Source of the DNA: Bacteroidales bacterium
GTDB taxonomy: Bacteria; Bacteroidota; Bacteroidia; Bacteroidales; Marinilabiliaceae
Assembly: GCA_024401395.1 (NCBI GenBank)
Contig: JAKSLD010000013.1
Span: 38,821-102,820, forward strand
DNA: 64,000 nucleotides
Direction: 5' to 3'
Position numbers and translations under genes: made by a program. Shown here piece by piece: positions 43,251-50,940 of this stretch; within the stretch, counting starts at the first letter, position 1; every line of letters starts with the position of its first letter. A model generated the notes under the pieces. That model had not been told where the DNA came from. It saw only the letters and a program-made list of their open reading frames with translations, and did not search any database.

Positions 43251-45245
43251 ATGAAAAAAACATTATTGAGTATTGCCTTTATGGCGCTGGGCGTAGCTGC
43301 TATGGCTCAGTTTAGAGGTATGCCAAAGCCAAAGCCTACGGTATATTATACCAAAGAGATTACGCCAGAGGCATTGGTAAGGATGTACAGCGTCCTTGGT
43401 ATAGATGTGAATGGTCATGTTGCAGTGAAGATCAGCACAGGAGAGCGAGGTAACAACCATTATCTCAAGCCAGAACTGATTAAAGACCTGGTTGAAAAAG
43501 TAGATGGTGTTATTGTTGAGTGCAACACAGCATACGAAGGTTCTCGTCAGGATGTGAATGAGCATTGGAAGACGATTCAAGAGCATGGCTTCACAAAAGA
43601 ATTTGCTGTTGATATCATGGACCAGTATGGTCAAATGCGTATCCCTGTCAAGGATAAGAAGAACATCAAGTATGATATTGTTGGCGATCATCTTGCCAAT
43701 TATGACTATATGATCAACTTGGCACACTTCAAGGGACATGCCATGGGAGGCTTCGGAGGAGTGTTAAAGAATGCATCTATCGGTGTAGCCAGTACAGAAG
43801 GTAAGGCCTATATCCATTCTGCAGGTTTTACAGAAGATCCAGTAGCAGCGTGGAAGAATCTTCCAGAGCAAGATCGTTTCCTTGAATCAATGGCATCGGC
43901 AGCTCAAGCTGTTCATAATTACATGGGCGGTAAAGTGCTATACATCAATGTGATGAACAATATGAGCGTTGACTGCGATTGTGATGGGCATCCAGCCAAG
44001 CCAGAAATGAAAGATATGGGTATCGTTGCATCGCTTGATCCTGTTGCGTGTGACCAGGCATGTCTTGATATGGTATTCAACCATAAGGCAACCAAGGGAG
44101 ATGATGAGAAGCCACTTATTGCTCGCATTAATCGTCAGCACGGCACCTATATCACAGAATATGCAGAGAAGATAGGACTTGGTCAGCGCGAGTACAAACT
44201 AGTAGACGTAGACGAGATAGTAGGCGGTCTTACAGATGCGTACAAAGGCTACTTTGACGTAGGTGTTGCGCTTAACATGTTCAATCTCAGCACACAGCGT
44301 CAGGTTGAGCTGATAAAGGCCAACTACAGTTCGATTACAGCAGAAAACTGCATGAAGCCAGCATCGCTACAGCCAAAAGAGGGCGAGTGGAACTGGGAAG
44401 ATGCAGACAAGCTTGCAAACTTCTGTCGTGAGAACAAGATCAAGATGAGAGGTCACTGCTTGTGCTGGCACTCACAATTTGCAGACTGGATGTTTGATGG
44501 TCCAGACGGCAAGCCAGCTTCAAAAGAGCTCTTCTATCAGCGATTAGAGAAGCATATCAAGACCGTTGTAAACCGTTATAAAGACATTGTATATGCTTGG
44601 GACGTAGTCAACGAAGCCATGACAGACGACGAGAAGGCAGAAGACCCATACCGTCAGTCGCGTCATTACAAGCTCTGCGGAGATGAATTCATTGCAAAGG
44701 CATTCCAGTGGGCGCATGAGGCAGATCCAAAGGCAATCCTCTTCTACAACGACTACAACGAGTGTACGCCACACAAGCGAGACAAGATCTACAATATGGT
44801 AAAGAAGATGCAAGATGCTGGAGTACCTATTACAGGTATTGGTATGCAGGCACACTACAACATCTACGAGCCATCAGAAGACCTCTTCAAGGCTGCCATA
44901 GAGAAGTTCTCGGAACTTGTCAAGCATATCCACATTACAGAGCTTGACGTTCGTGTAAACCGAGAGATGGGTGGTCAGCTACAGTTCAGTCGTACAGGTG
45001 AGACAGTTACACCTATGGTCAAGATGCGTCAGCAGAGACAATACGACATGCTGTTCAGAGTATTGAGAGAGCATAAAGACGTTATTGACGTAGTTACATT
45101 CTGGAACTTGAGCGACTTGGATACATGGTTGGGCACAGCCAACTATCCATTGCCATTTGACAAGAATTTGCTACCAAAAGACTTCTACTACTCATTGAGA
45201 GACTGGGAGAAGCAGCCAAAGAATCCATTTCCATGGATGATGTAG
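43251..45245 (+). CDS. Secreted fusion of a DUF362 domain and a GH10 endo-xylanase
   Basis: A 664-residue protein with signal peptide (residues 1-19, MKKTLLSIAFMALGVAAMAQ). Residues about 30-325 are a complete DUF362 domain: YYTKEITPEALVRMYSVLG, GHVAVKISTGE, NLAHFKGHAMGGFGGVLKN, INVMNNMSVDCDCDGHP, ending GLGQREYKLVDVD. Residues about 328-660 are a complete GH10 barrel with YFDVGVALN, the acid/base WDVVNEAM (E455) and the nucleophile ITELDVR (E564). The GH10 part should cut beta-1,4-xylan. The frame is unbroken across the junction. DUF362 proteins are usually free-standing and cytoplasmic, so export and fusion are unusual. No SusC/SusD genes are near. Confidence 0.9.
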   Translation: MKKTLLSIAFMALGVAAMAQFRGMPKPKPTVYYTKEITPEALVRMYSVLGIDVNGHVAVKISTGERGNNHYLKPELIKDLVEKVDGVIVECNTAYEGSRQDVNEHWKTIQEHGFTKEFAVDIMDQYGQMRIPVKDKKNIKYDIVGDHLANYDYMINLAHFKGHAMGGFGGVLKNASIGVASTEGKAYIHSAGFTEDPVAAWKNLPEQDRFLESMASAAQAVHNYMGGKVLYINVMNNMSVDCDCDGHPAKPEMKDMGIVASLDPVACDQACLDMVFNHKATKGDDEKPLIARINRQHGTYITEYAEKIGLGQREYKLVDVDEIVGGLTDAYKGYFDVGVALNMFNLSTQRQVELIKANYSSITAENCMKPASLQPKEGEWNWEDADKLANFCRENKIKMRGHCLCWHSQFADWMFDGPDGKPASKELFYQRLEKHIKTVVNRYKDIVYAWDVVNEAMTDDEKAEDPYRQSRHYKLCGDEFIAKAFQWAHEADPKAILFYNDYNECTPHKRDKIYNMVKKMQDAGVPITGIGMQAHYNIYEPSEDLFKAAIEKFSELVKHIHITELDVRVNREMGGQLQFSRTGETVTPMVKMRQQRQYDMLFRVLREHKDVIDVVTFWNLSDLDTWLGTANYPLPFDKNLLPKDFYYSLRDWEKQPKNPFPWMM

Positions 45246-45276
45246 GTTGACAGGTAACAAACGAAAATAAAGTATT

Positions 45277-45311
45277 GGCTGGAGCTCAGGTATGGGCTTC
45301 AGCCTTTTTTT
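45277..45311 (+). terminator. Terminator after the DUF362-GH10 gene
   Basis: GGCTGGAGCTC pairs imperfectly with GGGCTTCAGCC and is followed by seven T. Confidence 0.8.
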
Positions 45312-45375
45312 GTAGGTAGATGGTTATCTGAGTTGAGTCAAAGTTCGCAGATAAAGAAAGTTATTGAAAGATTGT

Positions 45376-45383
45376 TATATTTG
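45376..45383 (+). promoter_or_regulatory. -7 box before the glycosylase-like gene at 45405
   Basis: TATATTTG, an exact TAnnTTTG, 21 bases before the start codon. No -33 element is clear. Confidence 0.5.
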
Positions 45384-45404
45384 TGAATAAAAAAGATATA
45401 GAAG

Positions 45405-46580
45405 ATGGGATTTGAGTACGAATATGTGAAGTTGCTTCCTTGGGTAGGGGAGAAGTATTTTGAGGCCAAACAGCGAGTGTTGATTCTGGGAGTGAAGGTA
45501 CACAGCTCAGATCCAGGCTCTGTAGGGCAAGACGTAGCGACAGAACTTGTGGACTACTATTTGAAATACCATGACGACAGCGAGTATCTAGACGGCTATT
45601 TTGACACCTTTGACAGGACCATAGACATAATACGAGACGACGATGAGACGCGAGAAGAGGCATGGAGACGATTAGTCTTCTACAACTTCACGCAAGAACC
45701 ACTTCTGAGGAATGCAGAATTTCCAGACGAAGAGCAGATAGAATACGGGTTAAAAGCGCTAGAAGAGATTATCAAGGTATATCGCCCAGACAAGATATTG
45801 ATAATGGGCAAGAAACTCAACGATACGATAGCCCAAAAGATAGGAGAGCGAGCGCAAGACTTCGGGTTATGCAGGTCACACACCATAGCCGTGCCCGACA
45901 GCGAAAGCATTGTCCACATCTGCTATTACAACGATCCATCACACAAAGACTTTAACCTAAAGCAATGGAGGCAGACCACGCGGCAGTTTTTAGAATCGGT
46001 GCCCCAAGCATACAAAGACCCACATATAAGGCGAAACATACGAAAGATACTCAGCTTTTTACAGATAGACGGCAATGAATTTGTCATTTCGCCCCTCTAT
46101 ACACTTCTGGACGTACTATCGAGAGCCGTACATAATGGCATACTACACCTTGACCCACCCTTTGCAGAGTCGGAAGGGCAGCGCCTGAAGGCAGACAGCA
46201 CTATAGCCACAGCCTATTTTGCGCTTTGTCTGCGAGACCATATTCACACCAAAGACGTTTCGCACAAAGCCATACGAGGGATAAGCTCCATTTTTGAAGC
46301 CCTACTAATGGTTGAAAAATTCGACATAACCATAGACGAAGCAAACTCACAGATAACCTTCACAGGCAAAAGCAAAGGGCAGGTAACCAAGATATACAAC
46401 GCAATAAAAAACAACAGATTACAAAACGAGCCAAGGCGCCTAGAGTGGAAAGCCCTAGAAGAACTCTTTGAGACGAAGAATCTGCGACAGTACAGATCAG
46501 ACATTCGCAGAGGCAAAGAGTATGTAGAGAAGATAGACCGATTTTTCAGTGAGAAAAACTGGAAAAACGAGAGGAATTAG
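45405..46580 (+). CDS. Uracil-DNA-glycosylase-like domain (degenerate) plus unknown C-terminal domain
   Basis: A 391-residue protein without signal peptide. Residues 1-190 match the protein encoded at 61649 in order: LLPWVGEKY / FRPWVGDRY; QRVLILG / KRVLVLG; VFYNFTQ / AFYNFVQ; VYRPDKILIMG / ELRPEKVIAWG. That protein looks like a uracil-DNA-glycosylase-superfamily member. Here the GESHY motif is GVKVH and the HPS motif is DPS, so activity is doubtful. The C-terminal 200 residues are helical with an abortive-infection-like feel (LLDVLSRAVHNGILHL...IRGISSIFEALLM); that similarity is only an impression. It converges with, and overlaps by 4 bases, the next gene. Confidence 0.65.
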   Translation: MGFEYEYVKLLPWVGEKYFEAKQRVLILGVKVHSSDPGSVGQDVATELVDYYLKYHDDSEYLDGYFDTFDRTIDIIRDDDETREEAWRRLVFYNFTQEPLLRNAEFPDEEQIEYGLKALEEIIKVYRPDKILIMGKKLNDTIAQKIGERAQDFGLCRSHTIAVPDSESIVHICYYNDPSHKDFNLKQWRQTTRQFLESVPQAYKDPHIRRNIRKILSFLQIDGNEFVISPLYTLLDVLSRAVHNGILHLDPPFAESEGQRLKADSTIATAYFALCLRDHIHTKDVSHKAIRGISSIFEALLMVEKFDITIDEANSQITFTGKSKGQVTKIYNAIKNNRLQNEPRRLEWKALEELFETKNLRQYRSDIRRGKEYVEKIDRFFSEKNWKNERN

Positions 46581-47320
46581 GATTTTCGGTTAGTCAGTTC
46601 GGCAAGTTCACGCTTCAGACGTTCGTTCTCCGATTTAAGTTCTGCAAGTTCATCCTCCTCGTCGGGCTCATCATCATTGACCTTAGACAATACGCCTCTA
46701 TTTTTAGCGAATACATAAGCACGCCCCAGAACACGGACAGTAACACCCGTCTGCCAAAAGATAAACGCCCATTCCAGAGGCATATCATTAGATATGAATA
46801 TACCTATGACATAGCCAGAAGTAGACGCTATATTATTATACATATCCGCCATAGTATCATAGGAATTACGTAACTCCGCTCTATTGAACAACTTAGCCTT
46901 CGTGAAGTCAAGAATTCTACCAAACCAGCTAGAGAAAAAGAACCAGAAAATCATCGCGTGGATGATAAACAGCAGATATGGATTAGGAGCGATGAACATC
47001 CAGATAACACAACCAGTAGTAGTGACCAAGTCGCCGTAATTCAAGAACTCACGGTATTTCCATACAAAATTCCTTATAGGACTACCCTTAAACCAAAATT
47101 TACATATCAGAATAAGGGTAACACCATAGACGACCTCACTGATAGAGAGGAGTTGGGGTGTTACCTCGGGACAACTCACAGTCCACTTATAAGTCACGGG
47201 AACACTAAGAGCTGCGCAAAACTCAGCAAAAGCAGTAGAAATGCACAGGCAACGCACGTTGAACTTATCGTTTTTGGTTGCGTTTATTGCAGATAATTGG
47301 TCTTTAAACAGTTTTTTCAT
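46577..47320 (-). CDS. Multi-pass membrane protein with C-terminal coiled coil, unknown
   Basis: A 247-residue inner membrane protein with about five hydrophobic segments (about 25-45, 58-75, 98-118, 122-142, 178-200). The C-terminal coiled coil is rich in Glu and Leu: ELAELKSENERLKRELAEL. I do not recognise the family. I chose ATG 47320; a -7-like TATCTTCG (47328-47335, minus strand) lies just upstream, so the longer frame to 47359 is unlikely. It is convergent with the glycosylase-like gene, and no terminator separates them. Confidence 0.65.
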   Translation of the reverse strand: MKKLFKDQLSAINATKNDKFNVRCLCISTAFAEFCAALSVPVTYKWTVSCPEVTPQLLSISEVVYGVTLILICKFWFKGSPIRNFVWKYREFLNYGDLVTTTGCVIWMFIAPNPYLLFIIHAMIFWFFFSSWFGRILDFTKAKLFNRAELRNSYDTMADMYNNIASTSGYVIGIFISNDMPLEWAFIFWQTGVTVRVLGRAYVFAKNRGVLSKVNDDEPDEEDELAELKSENERLKRELAELTNRKS

Positions 47321-47486
47321 TTCCAGCGCGAAGATAGTGATAACACGCAGAAATAACAATCAGAGGAGAATAAATAGATATTGGGATGAAATTTTCACTT
47401 CAAGCACTCAAGTAAGGCTCCTTTGTACATAGGCATTCTTGGCATTACTTTCAATAAAAATACCCTACAAAACGTCCTACACGTGC

Positions 47487-47518
47487 TTGTATAAACGTAG
47501 TGTTGTCAATTATATTTG
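47487..47518 (+). promoter_or_regulatory. Promoter of the gene at 47544
   Basis: TTG (47487-47489), a 21-base spacer and TATATTTG (47511-47518), 25 bases before the ATG. It excludes the longer frame starting at 47439. Confidence 0.6.
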
Positions 47519-47543
47519 CGAAAAACAAATAAAAAACGACAAG

Positions 47544-47927
47544 ATGAAAGACATGACAATAACAAACGGAAATGGGATGTTGACAACAGACCGTTATGAG
47601 ATCAGCGACAAGTGGCTCAATGTAGCCACAAAAGGACTAGACCTACTCAGGTTCATAGTAGAGGCAGACTTTCAGACTACCCGTATGGAGCATGACCGAC
47701 TTCTGGCCACAGAGCAGATGAAGTACGACTATCTGCGTCAGACAGACATTCCAGGCAGGACATTCTCAGAGAGAAGCGAAGCCCTCACGCGAGCATACGC
47801 CGTACTTGACAAAGCTACGGAAGAAGGAGACAAAGAGCTTATCAAGGCATCGATGGAACTTATTGGCAAGATAGTTGCCACAGGTTCATGCAACAAAACA
47901 GAGAATACTAATTACTTAGCAAACTAA
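47544..47927 (+). CDS. Small helical protein of unknown function
   Basis: A 127-residue soluble protein, mostly helical, rich in Glu, Lys and Leu (for example SDKWLNVATKGLDLLRFIVEADF and EQMKYDYLRQTDIPG). No family is recognised. It has its own promoter 25 bases upstream. A zinc-ribbon gene follows 4 bases after its stop, so the two are probably a unit. Confidence 0.6.
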   Translation: MKDMTITNGNGMLTTDRYEISDKWLNVATKGLDLLRFIVEADFQTTRMEHDRLLATEQMKYDYLRQTDIPGRTFSERSEALTRAYAVLDKATEEGDKELIKASMELIGKIVATGSCNKTENTNYLAN

Positions 47928-47931
47928 AGAT

Positions 47932-48129
47932 ATGTTGGCAACAATACCATACGAGTGCAAATGCAAGGCATGTGGCCATGTGTATACAAGTTTTCACTGT
48001 TCGGGCGGAGGGTTTGTGTGTAGAATACCTGACCCCAATCTAAAGCCCGTACAAGTAAAGTGCCCGAAATGCGGGTCTACAAAGAGTGAGGTTGCAGGGT
48101 TGTGGGACCAGATAAAAGGTATGATTTGA
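47932..48129 (+). CDS. Small zinc-ribbon protein
   Basis: A 65-residue protein with two CxxC knuckles: CKACGHVY near the start and CPKCGST near residue 47, typical of a zinc ribbon. Between them is a loop with CSGGGFVC, which adds two more Cys. No further domain. Function unknown; it could bind nucleic acid or a protein partner. It follows the helical protein gene by 4 bases. Confidence 0.65.
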   Translation: MLATIPYECKCKACGHVYTSFHCSGGGFVCRIPDPNLKPVQVKCPKCGSTKSEVAGLWDQIKGMI

Positions 48130-48165
48130 AGTATAAGCTAAAGACTGATAATAAATTGAATTATT

Positions 48166-48621
48166 ATGAAGATAGGGGAAATAATCTTTGGGATAACAAT
48201 ATGGCTAATATTGGGGCTACTATTTTGGCCGCTTGGCATCTGCATTTCGATGATTCTTTCGAAAGGATGGTACTTGGATTTTATTATAGAGCAATGGCAA
48301 TGGATTGTACCATTGATTATCCTCTCGATTGTTACCCTTGTGCCAGACAACAAAGAGAAGTTGAAAGTCGAGAATAAGACCCTACATAAGATTGTAAATA
48401 TTATTTCAATTACATCGTACATTATTGTTTTAGCAACGATTTTGTCGATAATTGTTGTAGTGTCTGAATTTGTATCAAAAGGAGTGGTGTATTTATTTTC
48501 AGGATGGGTTCCGCTGGACGAGATTTATGATTTTGTCACCAACTGGTGGATTTTGATATGGTATATTCCGCTGTGGATAATAGGGCAAATATTCGGATGC
48601 GCTGTTGTACGAGGTAAGTAA
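48166..48621 (+). CDS. Small membrane protein of unknown function
   Basis: A 151-residue protein with four predicted transmembrane segments (about 5-30, 43-60, 78-103, 125-148), rich in Ile, Trp and Val. No family is recognised. It starts 36 bases after the zinc-ribbon gene on the same strand. An overlapping frame at 48102-48377 was discarded in its favour because this one is longer and has coherent membrane helices. The following 48622-48844 contains no gene or clear signal. Confidence 0.55.
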   Translation: MKIGEIIFGITIWLILGLLFWPLGICISMILSKGWYLDFIIEQWQWIVPLIILSIVTLVPDNKEKLKVENKTLHKIVNIISITSYIIVLATILSIIVVVSEFVSKGVVYLFSGWVPLDEIYDFVTNWWILIWYIPLWIIGQIFGCAVVRGK

Positions 48622-48844
48622 TTGCGACATTTATACTTTGAAAAGATAAGATGCTGTGATTTTTATATAACGAGTTGTATTATAGAGTATTAAAAAGAGG
48701 GTGTGAGGAGCTAAGTCCTACATATTATCCCTACAAGGAATTGATACCGTAAAAAACACGTTGTAGTTTTGATAAAGCAAAAGTTGATGAATAAGTAAAA
48801 TACATATTGATAAATTCGTCAACCGCTATAAGTCAAAATAAACA

Positions 48845-49081
48845 GTGAATGAAATTATGAATTCAGTAGGAGTACATATAGGCGAAATGATAAAGTCCGA
48901 CTTAAAGAGTCAGGGTAGGAGTGTTGTATGGTTTTCCGAACAGTTGAACTGTTCGCCCCAAAATGCATTCAGCATCTTCAAGAGAGCTACGCCCAGTCTG
49001 GACATCTGCAGGAGAGCTGGAAAGATATTAGGGAAAGACTATATCAGCATACTGGTAGCTGAGGTAGAGGAGAAGGGTTAG
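48845..49081 (+). CDS. HTH-like small protein, tandem copy 1
   Basis: A 78-residue protein whose centre, SVVWFSEQLNCSPQNAFSIF followed by KRATPSLDICRRAGKILGKDY, matches the XRE-like helix-turn-helix pattern common in Bacteroidota (WFAxQLxCxxxNVYxIFKR...). It is nearly identical over the last 60 residues to the next gene. Start is GTG 48845 or ATG 48857. Likely a DNA-binding regulator, by inference. Surrounding DNA is also duplicated. Confidence 0.65.
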   Translation: MNEIMNSVGVHIGEMIKSDLKSQGRSVVWFSEQLNCSPQNAFSIFKRATPSLDICRRAGKILGKDYISILVAEVEEKG

Positions 49082-49114
49082 AGGGTCTAGTGGGGCTAGA
49101 GATTCGAGGAGTTT

Positions 49115-49354
49115 ATGACAAGGAACGATACGATAGAGAAAGGAACACATATAGGCAAGGCCATACAAAAAGACCTGAGCGAGCAGGGTAGGAGTGTAGT
49201 CTGGTTTGCGAAGCAGATGAACTGTTCGCCCCAGAATGTATTCAGCATATTCAAGAGAGCCACGCCCAGCCTGGATATATGCAGGAGGGCGAGTAAGATA
49301 TTAGGGAAGGATTATATAAGTATACTGATTGCGGAAGTAGAGGAGAAGGGCTAG
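49115..49354 (+). CDS. HTH-like small protein, tandem copy 2
   Basis: A 79-residue paralogue of the preceding gene. The block from GRSVVWFAKQMNCSPQNVFS to the shared ending EVEEKG differs at only a handful of positions, while the first 20 residues differ more. Both genes are followed by the same DNA phrase GGGGCTAGAGATTCGAGGAG, so the duplication included intergenic DNA. Probable DNA-binding regulator. Confidence 0.65.
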   Translation: MTRNDTIEKGTHIGKAIQKDLSEQGRSVVWFAKQMNCSPQNVFSIFKRATPSLDICRRASKILGKDYISILIAEVEEKG

Positions 49355-49445
49355 AGGGGCTAGAGATTCGAGGAGAGATAGGAGGGTAGTTATTGAGGGA
49401 AGGCGTTCATTGCAAATGATTTTGAATAGCGCATAAGAATAAGAT

Positions 49446-50726
49446 TCAACACGCATATAAGGGAATATTAGTCATTTGACCTTGTTCTCTGTATGGGAGC
49501 ATTGAATATCTTATAGCTTTAAGTTCAGGGGCTTTTTGTAACAACAGCGACAGAGAGTTTGCCCTTACATTACTCTCAGCCTTTACCTCTATAGGCAAAA
49601 CCTGACCATTCTGCTGAATGAGAAAATCTATCTCAAGTCGCGACGAGTCGGTATTATGATAATAAACCGACTCTAGGCCATGGCTTTTCATCTGTTGTAA
49701 AACATATTGCTCCGTCATGCCGCCCTTGTACTCGGTGAAGATATTGTTGTTGATGAGAACCTGACCAGGCTCCACGTCGACCATAGCGCCCAGCAATCCA
49801 GTATCAACCATATACATTTTGAAAGCAGACAGGTCCTCGTATATTTTCAAAGGAAGTTTCACGCTATTGACTCTAGGCACCTTATATATAAGGCCAGCTT
49901 CGGAAAGCCACTGTATAGCTGTTTCGAATTCGTTAGCTCGAGCTCCCTTTTTCAAGGCACCATATATGAACTTCTTGTTTTCCTTGAACAATTGAGACGG
50001 TATTGATTGCCTTACCATTGCTATTCGCCGAACTTGTTCCCTAGGAGCGTGCTTCGAGAAATCATTAGAATAATCACTGAGGATTTGTTTCTGTATCTCG
50101 CGGACAGATTTCAACTCACCAGTTTCGACATATTTCTTTACAGCCTCGGGCATTCCTCCCACATAGTAATACTGTCTGAGAAGATCGACATATTTTTCGT
50201 GGAGCATATTTATGGTTTGGAAATCCCTAGAAATGAGTATACTGTATAATCTATCCTCCCCCTTGGCCAAAAGAAACTCCTCAAAATTCATAGGGTAAAT
50301 GTTGATACTCTGCACCTTACCCACAGGGAATGAAAATCCCTGATGTAGAGATATTCCGAGAAGAGACCCTGCGACTGCTATGTGGTACTCAGGTGCGTCC
50401 TCGCAGAAATACTTTAATGATTCCAACACTTCAGGAATTTCCTGAACCTCGTCAAGAACTATGAGTGTATTTTCAGGCTTGATGTCAATATTAGAGATGG
50501 CACTAAGAGCAGTAATAATACGTTTAGTGTCATAATCACTGCTGAAAATTTCTTTTACTACATTGTTTTTGTAGCAAGAGATATATGCAGTCTGAATGTA
50601 CTCTTTTTCCCCGAATTCCCTAAGCAACCAAGTCTTTCCGACCTGGCGAGCGCCGTTTATTACAAGAGGCTTTCTGTCGGCTCTTGACTTCCATTTAATA
50701 AGTTGCTCTATAACAATACGTTTCAT
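49446..50726 (-). CDS. DUF4143 ATPase (AAA_14 type), copy 1
   Basis: A 426-residue protein with an N-terminal AAA-like ATPase (Walker A GARQVGKT at 25-32, Walker B LIVLDEVQE) and a C-terminal DUF4143 region. The latter carries a PD-(D/E)XK-nuclease-like arrangement, EIDFLIQQNG followed by LPIEVKAES. This family is very abundant in Bacteroidota and its function is not known. Its promoter is embedded in a 33-bp tandem array (50768-50854). It is paralogous to the gene at 50941-52290 and transcribed in the same direction, with 214 bases between them. Confidence 0.88.
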   Translation of the reverse strand: MKRIVIEQLIKWKSRADRKPLVINGARQVGKTWLLREFGEKEYIQTAYISCYKNNVVKEIFSSDYDTKRIITALSAISNIDIKPENTLIVLDEVQEIPEVLESLKYFCEDAPEYHIAVAGSLLGISLHQGFSFPVGKVQSINIYPMNFEEFLLAKGEDRLYSILISRDFQTINMLHEKYVDLLRQYYYVGGMPEAVKKYVETGELKSVREIQKQILSDYSNDFSKHAPREQVRRIAMVRQSIPSQLFKENKKFIYGALKKGARANEFETAIQWLSEAGLIYKVPRVNSVKLPLKIYEDLSAFKMYMVDTGLLGAMVDVEPGQVLINNNIFTEYKGGMTEQYVLQQMKSHGLESVYYHNTDSSRLEIDFLIQQNGQVLPIEVKAESNVRANSLSLLLQKAPELKAIRYSMLPYREQGQMTNIPLYAC

Positions 50727-50761
50727 GATTTAATTGCATTTTTCTGCATATGATTACACAG

Positions 50762-50791
50762 CAAAATTACATTTTTCGACACATAAAACAA
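50762..50791 (-). promoter_or_regulatory. Promoter of DUF4143 ATPase copy 1
   Basis: On the minus strand there is TTG (50789-50791), a 19-base spacer and TAATTTTG (50762-50769). The spacer is occupied almost exactly by one unit of the adjacent array (TTTTATGTGTCGAAAAATG). Confidence 0.65.
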
Positions 50792-50854
50792 GCGAAATAC
50801 TACACTTTTCGACACATAAAATGGGGTTAGGGGTACACTTTTCGGACACTTGAA
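50768..50854 (-). repeat. 33-bp-period array upstream of DUF4143 ATPase copy 1
   Basis: Three units start at 50768, 50801 and 50834, exactly 33 bases apart. On the plus strand they read TACATTTTTCGACACATAAA, TACACTTTTCGACACATAAA and TACACTTTTCGGACACTTGA. The 12 bases between units are not conserved. The first unit lies between the -33 and -7 boxes of the ATPase promoter. The rest of 50855-50940 has CCCAGAAAAGTGGGG and CCCGGAAGTGGGG, a further pair of related phrases. Confidence 0.85.
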
Positions 50855-50940
50855 GGTTCGTTTCTTGTAAAAATCGCACCCAGAAAAGTGGGGAAAATTG
50901 AAAAAATCGCACCCGGAAGTGGGGAGATAGTATCGTCACA

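Noticed and set aside
43251..45245. Xylan polysaccharide utilisation locus
   Set aside because: No SusC/SusD pair or dedicated regulator is adjacent; the carbohydrate enzymes of the window are scattered among unrelated genes.
48102..48377. A 91-codon frame overlapping the zinc-ribbon and membrane-protein genes
   Set aside because: Out of frame with both; the membrane protein at 48166 has coherent helices, this one has none.
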